From Paracoccaceae bacterium (GTDB lineage Bacteria; Pseudomonadota; Alphaproteobacteria; Rhodobacterales; Rhodobacteraceae): a DNA stretch of 5,550 nucleotides. The notes under the pieces were generated by a model, which worked only from the letters and a program-made list of their open reading frames with translations, made no database searches and was not told the DNA's origin. Shown here piece after piece: positions 1 through 4,704 of the stretch. Position 1 is the stretch's first letter. Each line of letters starts with the position of its first letter. Location of the stretch: contig JALORM010000145.1 in assembly GCA_025458985.1 (NCBI GenBank), positions 1 to 5,550 of the forward strand, written 5' to 3'. The position numbers and the translations under genes were made by a program.

Positions 1-582
1 GACTTCGGCGACGACCGCGTGCTGGCCTGGATGGCGGGGACGCTGCGCAACCTTGGGGCGATGGAAGCGCGGGGGGCGGCGCGGCGGCGCCGGCGCGAGG
101 GCGAATTCGCCCGGCGCGCCGGTTTGGCCGAGCCCGCCGACTGGCCGTTGCCCGACCCCGCCGGCTTGCCGCCGGTTCTGGCCCGCACCGCCCGGCTGAT
201 TGCGGCCGGCTGCACGCGCGACGAACTGCGCTGGCTGCTTGGCATTTCCGACGCGGCACTGCGCCAGCGACTTGTCTCGCTGCGTCGCCTCGCGCGCCCG
301 GCCATTCTGCCGCCGGTGCTTTTGCCTGCGGTTGGCGGGAGACGGCGCGCGCCCCTGCTGGCCGCGATGCGTCGCCTGCCCTCTGCGCAGCTTGGCACGG
401 TCGATCCCGACGGACATCTTCTGTCGATTTCGCCCTCACGTTTCGCGGGTTCACGGCAACAGGGTGCGGGACTTAACGAAGGAGACATCCCATGCTCGGC
501 ACCTGCAGGATCGGAAACATCTTCTACTGGGTCGCGGACCTCGACCGGACCGAAGCCTTCTACCGCGACACGGTCGGACTGA
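1..582 (+). CDS. RNA polymerase sigma-70/ECF-like factor, 3' part (5' end outside window)
   Basis: The frame is open from base 1, so the gene starts upstream; 193 residues are visible. Residues 7-33 (VLAWMAGTLRNLGAMEARGA, then an arginine run) resemble the end of sigma region 2 in ECF factors, where a W-x3-T/A-x2-N pattern is followed by basic residues. Residues 64-96 (ARLIAAGCTRDELRWLLGIS, then DAALRQRLVSLRRL) fit a helix-turn-helix of the region 4 type. By family such a protein would direct RNA polymerase to a small gene set or act as a degenerate sigma-like regulator; its targets cannot be read here. The tail after LGTVDPDGHLL is Ser/Gly-rich, and its last 30 or so codons overlap the downstream VOC gene by 91 bases in another frame. 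That tail may be genuine, or the result of a frameshift: another frame stops with TAA at 474-476, just before the VOC ribosome binding site. I am fairly sure it is coding and less sure of the sigma assignment. Confidence 0.62.
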   Translation, partial: DFGDDRVLAWMAGTLRNLGAMEARGAARRRRREGEFARRAGLAEPADWPLPDPAGLPPVLARTARLIAAGCTRDELRWLLGISDAALRQRLVSLRRLARPAILPPVLLPAVGGRRRAPLLAAMRRLPSAQLGTVDPDGHLLSISPSRFAGSRQQGAGLNEGDIPCSAPAGSETSSTGSRTSTGPKPSTATRSD

Positions 583-872
583 CGGTCCGCCGCGTGGCGG
601 GCGACGAGGGCGAACCGGACTTCCTGATCGCCTCCACGGCCGGCGGCGTGGACCTGCTGTTCTTCCCGGGCGAGCCCAGGCCGGGGAACTCTCCGATACC
701 GGTCTTCGACCTGGCCGAGGGCGGGATCGATGCCGCGGTCGACCGCCTGGTCGGCGCAGGCGCCACGCTGGTGACGCCCGTTTCGCACGCGCCGGGGGGC
801 TGGTCGGCCGAAGTCGCCGACCCCGATGGCTACATGGTCTCGATGTACCAGGGCGAGAGCAAGCCGCGCTGA
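492..872 (+). CDS. VOC family protein (glyoxalase/bleomycin resistance/dioxygenase fold), 126 aa
   Basis: This is a small single-domain protein of the vicinal oxygen chelate superfamily, at the normal length for one. Residues 7-40 (IGNIFYWVADLDRTEAFYRD, then TVGLTVRR) are the typical first beta-alpha-beta unit, in which a 'V.DLDR...FY.D..GL' pattern follows the first strand. The second half has the AEGGIDAAVDRLVGAGATLV helix-strand and ends in the classic ADPDGYMVSMYQ strand (about residues 109-120). VOC proteins bind a metal or a small ligand and include glyoxalases, extradiol dioxygenases and antibiotic-binding proteins; the substrate here cannot be inferred. The start is supported by GAAGGAGA at 478-485, six bases before the ATG. 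The gene begins inside the 3' end of the sigma-like frame and is probably translated from the same mRNA. It is convergent with the methyltransferase, with only eight bases between the stop codons. Confidence 0.9.
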   Translation: MLGTCRIGNIFYWVADLDRTEAFYRDTVGLTVRRVAGDEGEPDFLIASTAGGVDLLFFPGEPRPGNSPIPVFDLAEGGIDAAVDRLVGAGATLVTPVSHAPGGWSAEVADPDGYMVSMYQGESKPR

Positions 873-880
873 GGGCAGCG

Positions 881-1741
881 TCAGACCGTGCGGGGGCGGA
901 GGCGGAGCATCAGGTAGCGGTTGTAGAGGCGGAACGCGTCGGCGTTGCGATCGGCCTTCTGCAGCCGCGCCCCGAGGTTCTCGACCCGCCGCCGGCCCAT
1001 CGCCAGCCGCAACAGCCGGCCGGCCATCCAGCGGGCGGCCGGTTTGCGCGCTGCCAGTTCCGCATCGATCCGCGTGACGCCGTGGCCGATCACGTTGAAG
1101 AACCCCTGTTCCAGGTCGAGCGAGGGCGCCACTGCGTCGGTGATGTCCTCCTCGCTCACGATGTCGAGGGGCAGCCCGGCCAGGGTCTGGCGGAAGCGCT
1201 CAAGCGGGTGGCCGCCGCCGGGCTTCGGACCGTGGGCGGTGCGGCCACGATAGGCCTCGGTGCGGAAGCAGTCGGCCACGACGATCTCACCCCCGGGTGC
1301 AAGCGCCGCGAGCGCGCCGGCAAGGCCCCGGTCGAGCGGGATGTACTGGAAGCTTTCGGAAAACAGGCAGAGGTCGAAGCGCGGCTCGGTCCGGAAAGCC
1401 TCGAAAGTGGTCTGGTGGACGACAGCGCCGGGTGCGTTGGCGCGGCAGCGTTCGGCGAGGAATGCCGAGGGGACGACGATGTCGACCGCGTGGCCGAGGG
1501 CAAGCAGCTTCTTCGCGGTCTCGCCCGCCCCGCCGCCGATGTCGAGGATGCGCAGCCGCCCCTCGGGCAGGAGGCGGAAGAGCTTTTCGGTATAGGCCGC
1601 CTGCGCGGCGCCGAGGTTCGCGGCCGTCACGTCGAGCCCGGTCCAGAGCCCGTAATGCAGGTTTTCGGCCCCCGTCAGCCAGCGGATGAAGGACAGGCCA
1701 ACATCGAGGCCGACGGCGCGGGTATCTAGCTTGGCTCCCAT
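881..1741 (-). CDS. class I SAM-dependent methyltransferase, 286 aa, substrate unknown
   Basis: This soluble Rossmann-fold methyltransferase would transfer a methyl group from S-adenosylmethionine to an unidentified acceptor. Counting from the ATG at 1741, motif I is ILDIGGGAGETA at residues 65-76 (glycine-rich SAM loop). D87 in HAVDIVV could be the post-I acidic residue, FDLCLFSESFQYI at 122-134 is the motif IV region, and LAPGGEIVVADCF at 147-159 is the motif following it. An N-terminal NLHYGLW segment (27-33) precedes the core, and the C-terminal third (NVIGHGVTRIDAEL to the NRYLMLRLRP end) is a basic helical extension. An in-frame ATG four codons upstream (1753) is the alternative start. 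I prefer 1741 because GGAG lies six bases before it, whereas 1753 has no clear ribosome binding site. It lies about 100 bases after rppH on the same strand. Nothing in the sequence singles out a small-molecule, lipid or quinone substrate. Confidence 0.88.
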   Translation of the reverse strand: MGAKLDTRAVGLDVGLSFIRWLTGAENLHYGLWTGLDVTAANLGAAQAAYTEKLFRLLPEGRLRILDIGGGAGETAKKLLALGHAVDIVVPSAFLAERCRANAPGAVVHQTTFEAFRTEPRFDLCLFSESFQYIPLDRGLAGALAALAPGGEIVVADCFRTEAYRGRTAHGPKPGGGHPLERFRQTLAGLPLDIVSEEDITDAVAPSLDLEQGFFNVIGHGVTRIDAELAARKPAARWMAGRLLRLAMGRRRVENLGARLQKADRNADAFRLYNRYLMLRLRPRTV

Positions 1742-1844
1742 GCTGCGCTCCATAGGCGAGCGCCGCGCCGATGGGAAGCCGCGTCGGACAGGGCCGTGCC
1801 CCCCGGGTGGCTGCGGGACGGAGGTTGCCGCAGGGCGCGCGGGC

Positions 1845-2327
1845 TCAGCGCAGGTGGTCGCGGAAAGCCGTGAGAGCCCGGGCGTAGACCTCGCGCTTGA
1901 AGGGCACGATCTGCGCCAGCACCTCGTCGGGCGAAAGCCAGCGCCAGGCCGAGAATTCGGGGTGCGCGGTCTCGATCTTCACCTGGTCGTCGCTGCCGCG
2001 GAACCGCATCAGCACCCACTTCTGCTTTTGCCCCCGGAATCGGCCGCCCCAGACCTTGCCGACGAGGGCGTCAGGCAGGTCGTAGCGCAGCCAGCCCGGC
2101 GTGACGGCGATGACCTCGACGAGGTCCGGGGTCAGCCCGGTCTCTTCCCAGAGCTCGCGCAGGGCTGCGGCCTCAGGCGTCTCGCCCTTGTCGATCCCGC
2201 CCTGCGGCATCTGCCAGGCGGGGATCTCGCTATCCTTGCGCTGACCCACGAAAAGCTCGCCGCCCGCGTTCATCAGCATCACGCCGACGCAGGGCCGATA
2301 GGGCAGGCTGGCTGGGTCTTTCGGCAC
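1845..2327 (-). CDS. rppH: RNA pyrophosphohydrolase RppH (Nudix hydrolase), 160 aa
   Basis: RppH removes pyrophosphate from the 5' triphosphate end of mRNAs, leaving a 5' monophosphate that stimulates RNase E decay; it acts in the cytoplasm. The Nudix box GX5EX7REUXEEXGU is complete at residues 43-65: G43, E49, then REL at 57-59, E61, E62 and G64-L65. The catalytic metal-binding glutamates are therefore intact. The N-terminal LPYRPCVGVMLMN and the QMPQGGID segment (39-46) are hallmarks of the RppH/diadenosine-polyphosphate hydrolase branch, as is KVWGGRFRGQKQKW in the second half. The length is normal for the family. The start is a GTG at 2327, with GAGGA ten bases upstream (2338-2342); no ATG is available before the conserved LPYRPCVG block. 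It follows pyrF by 48 bases on the same strand, so co-transcription is likely although the two functions are unrelated. Confidence 0.95.
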   Translation of the reverse strand: MPKDPASLPYRPCVGVMLMNAGGELFVGQRKDSEIPAWQMPQGGIDKGETPEAAALRELWEETGLTPDLVEVIAVTPGWLRYDLPDALVGKVWGGRFRGQKQKWVLMRFRGSDDQVKIETAHPEFSAWRWLSPDEVLAQIVPFKREVYARALTAFRDHLR

Positions 2328-2375
2328 GGGGGCACGGTCCTCTGCTGGGGCTACGCGGGTCGCCGGAGGGCGAGG

Positions 2376-3074
2376 CTAACCCGCCGAGGCGAGATCGGCC
2401 AGAATGGCGTCCGCTGCCGCGCGCGGGTGGGCCGCCGCCCAGACGGGGCGGCCGACCACGATGTGGTCGGCGCCTGCCGCGATCGCCTCGGCCGGTGTCG
2501 CGATGCGCTTCTGGTCGCCCCGGTCTGCACCCGCGGGGCGCACCCCCGGTGTCACGATCAGCCGCCCGCGGGCCTCGGGCAGGGCCCGGATCGCGGCTGC
2601 CTCCTGCGGCGAGGCGATGACCCCGTCGGCGCCGGCGTCGAAGGCGCGGCGGGCCCTTTCGAGGACGATGTCGGCGAGCGGCCCTTCGCGGATCAGATCC
2701 TCGTCGAGGTCCGCCCGGTCGAGCGCGGTCAGGATGGTGACGGCAAGAATCCGCGTGGGCGAGCCCGCCGCACCTGCGCGCGCGGCCCGCACCACATGAG
2801 GGTCGCCGTGGACGGTCAGCAGATCGAGGTCGAACCTTGCGAGTCCGCGGACGGCCGCCTCGACAGTGGCGGGGATGTCGAAAAGCTTCATGTCGAGGAA
2901 GATGCGCTTGCCGTGTTCGTCCTTCAGCTCCCGCGCCAGCGCCAGCCCGCCGCCGGTGAGCATCCCGAGACCGATCTTGTAGAAGGACACTGCGTCGCCC
3001 AGGCGGCCGGCGATGTCGAGCCCCGAGACGGCATCGGGAACGTCGAGGGCCACGATCAGGCGGTCGTCGGGCAT
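2376..3074 (-). CDS. pyrF: orotidine 5'-phosphate decarboxylase, 232 aa
   Basis: PyrF converts orotidine 5'-phosphate to UMP, the last step of de novo pyrimidine synthesis, as a cytoplasmic TIM-barrel dimer. The first strand is LIVALDVP (residues 6-13), with D11 at the ligand site and K33 in FYKIGLGM. The catalytic Asp-Lys-Asp set is visible in FLDMKLFDIPATV: D61, K63 and D66. Later barrel motifs are LTVHGD (86-91), AVTILT (111-116), VTPGVRP (174-180), D187-Q188, and GADHIVVGRPV (201-211), whose R209 is expected to hold the phosphate. The protein is full length with no missing key residue. The ATG has GGAG seven bases upstream (3082-3085). It heads the minus-strand group pyrF-rppH, is divergent from the gene at 3184, and has its own promoter candidate at 3100-3129. 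Confidence 0.97.
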   Translation of the reverse strand: MPDDRLIVALDVPDAVSGLDIAGRLGDAVSFYKIGLGMLTGGGLALARELKDEHGKRIFLDMKLFDIPATVEAAVRGLARFDLDLLTVHGDPHVVRAARAGAAGSPTRILAVTILTALDRADLDEDLIREGPLADIVLERARRAFDAGADGVIASPQEAAAIRALPEARGRLIVTPGVRPAGADRGDQKRIATPAEAIAAGADHIVVGRPVWAAAHPRAAADAILADLASAG

Positions 3075-3099
3075 GGCGGAACTCCGGTCGGTGCCCGCG

Positions 3100-3129
3100 C
3101 TGATGCGCGTGAGGATGCAGGCTTGTCAA
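3100..3129 (-). promoter_or_regulatory. candidate sigma-70 promoter of pyrF
   Basis: On the minus strand a perfect TTGACA (-35, 3129 to 3124) is followed after 18 bases by CATCAG (3105 to 3100), a weak -10 matching three of six consensus bases. Transcription would begin near 3092 and leave a short leader carrying the pyrF ribosome binding site. A strong -35 with a poor -10 is common in GC-rich alphaproteobacteria, but this remains an inference from sequence. Confidence 0.45.
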
Positions 3130-3157
3130 CCCGCGGTTCACCATCTTCGGTGACAAG
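3122..3157. repeat. perfect 7-bp inverted repeat between divergent genes
   Basis: CTTGTCA (3122-3128) and TGACAAG (3151-3157) are perfect inverted copies separated by 22 bases, in the space between pyrF and the unknown gene at 3184. One arm overlaps the proposed pyrF -35. It could be an operator with two half-sites or simply two opposed -35 elements. The spacing is too wide for a simple dimer site on one DNA face unless a loop or tetramer is involved. There is no T-run, so I do not read it as a terminator. Confidence 0.3.
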
Positions 3158-3183
3158 GGGCCGACGGGGCAGGAGGCTCGGCC

Positions 3184-3954
3184 ATGGACATCACCCTCAC
3201 CTACGCCCGCCCGTCCGAAGGCCCGGGGGCGGGCCCGGCGGTGGTCGGCTGGCTGCGCGACATCGAGAAGGGCGGCGTCCTCTATGACCCGCCCGAGCGG
3301 CTGAAAGGCCCCGAAAGCTCCGGCACCCACGCCAAGTCGGCGGCGCGTTGCCCGGCGGTGATCCAGATGGAAAGCCGCTACTTCATGGTCAGGTGTCCCT
3401 TCGACCTGCACATCGGCTTCGCGCGCGGGAAGGACGGCCGTCCGCATCTCGTCAACCGGATGGGGGCACGGTCGCCGGTGCGGCCCGCAAGGATTGCGGA
3501 GCTTCTGGTGCTGGTGTCCGAGGCCGAATGGCGCGTGCCGGGGCGCCCGACAATCCAGTTGAAGCTTCCCTACATCTTTCTGTCGGACGAGCCGGTTTAC
3601 CTGACCCAGCTTGCTCCTTTCGCACATTACCGGCGAGAGCCCCTGCCGGGCACGATCTTCGGCGGGCGGTTCCCGATCAGCCTCTGGCCGCGACCGATCA
3701 TGTGGGCGTTCGAGTGGCACGAGCCCGAGCGCGACATCGTCCTGTCGCGCGGCGAGCCGCTGTTCTACGTGCAGTTCGAGACCGACCGTCCCGAGCGCCC
3801 GGTCCAGCTGGTCGAGGCAGAGATGACCCCCGAGGTGCGCGGCTATCTGGACCACATTTCGGGAGCCGTGAACTTCGTGAACCAGACGTTCTCGCTGTTC
3901 CGGGCGGCCGAGGCTGCGCGCCCCGCACGGCTGGTGGTGCCGCGGGGCAGGTAG
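3184..3954 (+). CDS. conserved-looking protein of unknown function, 256 aa
   Basis: I do not recognise the function. The gene is well supported: AGGAGG at 3171-3176 lies seven bases before the ATG, third codon positions are strongly G/C, and the protein has a sensible composition. It is soluble, with no signal peptide or membrane helix. Visible features are CPAVIQMESRYFMVRCPFDL (56-75, two cysteines), an Arg/Pro patch around 93-103, LPYIFLSDEPVYL (128-140), the aromatic segment ISLWPRPIMWAFEWHEPERD (165-184), then a GEPLFYVQFE strand (190-199) and a C-terminal helix (218-245, VNFVNQTFSLFRAAEA). The ordering of a 'CPFD' block, a 'PYIF' strand, a Trp-rich W.F.W strand and a 'GEP' strand reminds me of the DUF6065 family, but this is from memory and weak. 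It is divergent from pyrF, and nothing nearby suggests a pathway. Confidence 0.85.
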   Translation: MDITLTYARPSEGPGAGPAVVGWLRDIEKGGVLYDPPERLKGPESSGTHAKSAARCPAVIQMESRYFMVRCPFDLHIGFARGKDGRPHLVNRMGARSPVRPARIAELLVLVSEAEWRVPGRPTIQLKLPYIFLSDEPVYLTQLAPFAHYRREPLPGTIFGGRFPISLWPRPIMWAFEWHEPERDIVLSRGEPLFYVQFETDRPERPVQLVEAEMTPEVRGYLDHISGAVNFVNQTFSLFRAAEAARPARLVVPRGR

Positions 3955-3964
3955 CCTCGCCCCG

Positions 3965-3982
3965 CCGGACCCGGGCGTCCGG
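3965..3982. repeat. GC-only hairpin shortly after the 3184-3954 stop codon
   Basis: CCGGAC and GTCCGG form a perfect six-base-pair stem around a six-base loop (CCGGGC), ten bases after the stop. No T-run follows, so it is not a canonical intrinsic terminator; it could slow 3' exonucleases or assist termination. Its core GGAC-N6-GTCC recurs at 4569-4582. Confidence 0.35.
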
Positions 3983-4140
3983 ACCGTACCGCCTGGAAGG
4001 CAGCACGGTCACCGGCGGAGGGGTGCAGCGGCGGAAGAATTCGGCCGTCAGGACCTCTGCGCCGGGGGCCACGCCCGCATTGCGCGCGCATCGCGCGTGG
4101 CCAAGGCCCCGCGCTTGTGGCCCGGGGGCCCGATGGCGGG

Positions 4141-4166
4141 CGAGGAGGGGCTCGAGGAGAGGGGCT
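4141..4166. repeat. near-perfect tandem repeat, 12 and 14 bases
   Basis: CGAGGAGGGGCT (4141-4152) is followed directly by CGAGGAGAGGGGCT (4153-4166), the same unit with two extra bases. It lies in non-coding sequence and looks like a slippage product in GC-rich DNA. Confidence 0.5.
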
Positions 4167-4195
4167 GAAGCGGCGGGCAGCGCAGTCCGGGGACG

Positions 4196-4231
4196 GGAGC
4201 CGAGGTCGCGGGGCAGGAGCCGAGGTTGCGG
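4196..4231. repeat. two direct copies of a 16-base unit with 20-base period
   Basis: GGAGCCGAGGTCGCGG (4196-4211) recurs as GGAGCCGAGGTTGCGG (4216-4231), 15 of 16 bases identical and exactly 20 bases apart. A 20-base period is close to two helical turns, which would put both copies on the same DNA face. Only two copies exist, so a protein-binding role is speculative and simple duplication is the plainer reading. Confidence 0.5.
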
Positions 4232-4296
4232 ATGGATCGGGCCACGCGCCGCCATGCAGCGCAGGGCCAGGAGCGGTGAAGATCGCGCGGTTTCGC

Positions 4297-4488
4297 TCAG
4301 ACCGACTGAAGCCGGGCGGCGCCGATCAGCATCCGCGCGATCCGCTCGTGCGGCCAGCCCGGGTGCCCGACGACCGAGGCCCTGACGGTGGCCTCTGCTC
4401 CGTCGGGCCGGACGACGGCGACATCGCCGATGTAGCGACGGCTGACAACATCGTAGCGGAGCGCGAGAAGACGGGAAATGGACTGCAT
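4297..4488 (-). CDS. small orphan protein, 63 aa, likely SOS-regulated
   Basis: I do not recognise a function. The case for a real gene: ATG at 4488 with AGGT eight bases upstream (4497-4500); codons ending mostly in G or C; and a protein with a plausible fold, not the Arg/Pro/Ala-rich pattern of shadow frames. Residues 3-27 (SISRLLALRYDVVSRRYIGD, then VAVVRP) suggest strands, and residues 43-60 (HPGWPHERIARMLIGAARL region) suggest an amphipathic helix after a WPHER turn. It is basic and soluble, with no signal peptide or membrane helix, so it does not look like the small membrane division inhibitors known from the Caulobacter SOS response. A GTTC-N7-GTTC element lies 25 bases upstream of the start and overlaps the probable -10, which implies LexA repression. 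It is divergent from clpB. Confidence 0.72.
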   Translation of the reverse strand: MQSISRLLALRYDVVSRRYIGDVAVVRPDGAEATVRASVVGHPGWPHERIARMLIGAARLQSV

Positions 4489-4513
4489 GGCGTTCTACCT
4501 GCGACTGATCTGC

Positions 4514-4528
4514 GTTCCATATTCGTTC
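4514..4528. promoter_or_regulatory. LexA-type operator (alphaproteobacterial SOS box, GTTC-N7-GTTC)
   Basis: GTTC at 4514-4517 and GTTC at 4525-4528 are separated by exactly seven bases (CATATTC). This is the direct-repeat form established for LexA of Rhodobacter, Caulobacter and related alphaproteobacteria. It lies in a locally AT-richer patch, 25 bases upstream of the small orphan gene on the minus strand and 176 bases upstream of clpB. Its position over the likely -10 of the orphan gene fits repression by LexA when there is no DNA damage. The eight fixed bases would rarely occur by chance in a region this short. Confidence 0.65.
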
Positions 4529-4546
4529 CCTGATTCTGGTGAACAA
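4518..4546 (-). promoter_or_regulatory. candidate sigma-70 promoter of the small orphan gene
   Basis: On the minus strand TTGTTC (4546 to 4541) is followed after 17 bases by AATATG (4523 to 4518), a weak -10 lying inside the LexA box spacer. Transcription would start near 4511, giving a leader of about 22 bases that contains the AGGT ribosome binding site. The spacing is ideal but both boxes are imperfect. Confidence 0.4.
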
Positions 4547-4562
4547 ATCGAAAACCATGCGC

Positions 4563-4580
4563 ACGCCCGGACCGGGGCGT
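4563..4580. repeat. GC-rich inverted repeat upstream of clpB
   Basis: ACGCCC and GGGCGT form a perfect six-base-pair stem around GGACCG, between the orphan-gene promoter and the clpB promoter candidate. No T-run follows on either strand. It could be an insulating hairpin or a regulator half-site pair; the sequence gives no further clue. Confidence 0.3.
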
Positions 4581-4602
4581 CCTCACCGCCTCCGCCCAGC
4601 TT

Positions 4603-4631
4603 CTTGACGTTCGAAGGCCGCACGACCATCT
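4603..4631 (+). promoter_or_regulatory. candidate RpoH (sigma-32) heat-shock promoter of clpB
   Basis: CTTGAC (4603-4608) followed after 15 bases by GACCATCT (4624-4631) resembles the heat-shock sigma consensus CTTGAA and CCCCATNT at an accepted spacing. The same -35 read as TTGACG has no good sigma-70 -10 at 17 bases (CATCTG). Transcription would begin near 4639, leaving a leader of about 65 bases. clpB is a standard RpoH target in Proteobacteria, which supports this reading. Confidence 0.5.
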
Positions 4632-4704
4632 GCCGGGAAGGAGGCCTTGGACCCTGCGCCGCAACGGGCGGGATCCGAAAGGTGCTTGCACAAGGAGAGA
4701 CCCG

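Larger units (their letters stand above)
3955..4296. other. gene-poor stretch between the unknown gene and the small orphan gene
   Basis: This stretch of 342 very GC-rich bases holds no reading frame that looks like a gene. The frames that are open here have Arg/Pro/Gly/Ala-rich translations, lack ribosome binding sites and run into the confirmed neighbours. It lies between the stop codons of two convergent genes. It contains one hairpin just after the first stop (3965-3982) and two small direct-repeat pairs (4141-4166 and 4196-4231). It may be degraded coding sequence or an RNA-level 3' region; the sequence alone does not decide. Confidence 0.6.

Noticed and set aside
200..1729. Long plus-strand open frame of 509 codons across the sigma-like, VOC and methyltransferase genes
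   Set aside because: Its translation is Arg/Gly/Pro-rich low complexity and it runs antisense to the methyltransferase, whose SAM motifs are intact. It is a GC-rich shadow frame.
1811..1833. CTGCGG / CCGCAG inverted repeat downstream of rppH as a terminator
   Set aside because: A six-base stem with an 11-base loop and no T-run; weak and common in DNA of this GC content.
1686..3287. Plus-strand open frame of 533 codons antisense to rppH and pyrF
   Set aside because: rppH and pyrF on the other strand carry complete catalytic motifs; this frame has no domain pattern and ends inside the unknown gene.
2230..3855. Minus-strand open frame of 541 codons antisense to the 3184-3954 gene and overlapping pyrF
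   Set aside because: It overlaps pyrF in another frame and is Arg/Pro/His-rich. The plus-strand gene has the ideal ribosome binding site and pyrF has catalytic residues.
3955..4072. Minus-strand stretch from a GTG at 4072 reading AEVLTAEFFRRC, with G/C-ending codons, as a possible gene start or remnant
   Set aside because: It has no stop until 3698, deep inside the opposite-strand gene, and has no ribosome binding site. The translation becomes low complexity. A gene remnant remains possible but cannot be supported.
4632..4704. CIRCE operator or RNA thermometer in the clpB leader
   Set aside because: No CIRCE-type inverted repeat is present. GTGCTTGCAC at 4682-4691 is palindromic but too short to sequester the ribosome binding site convincingly.
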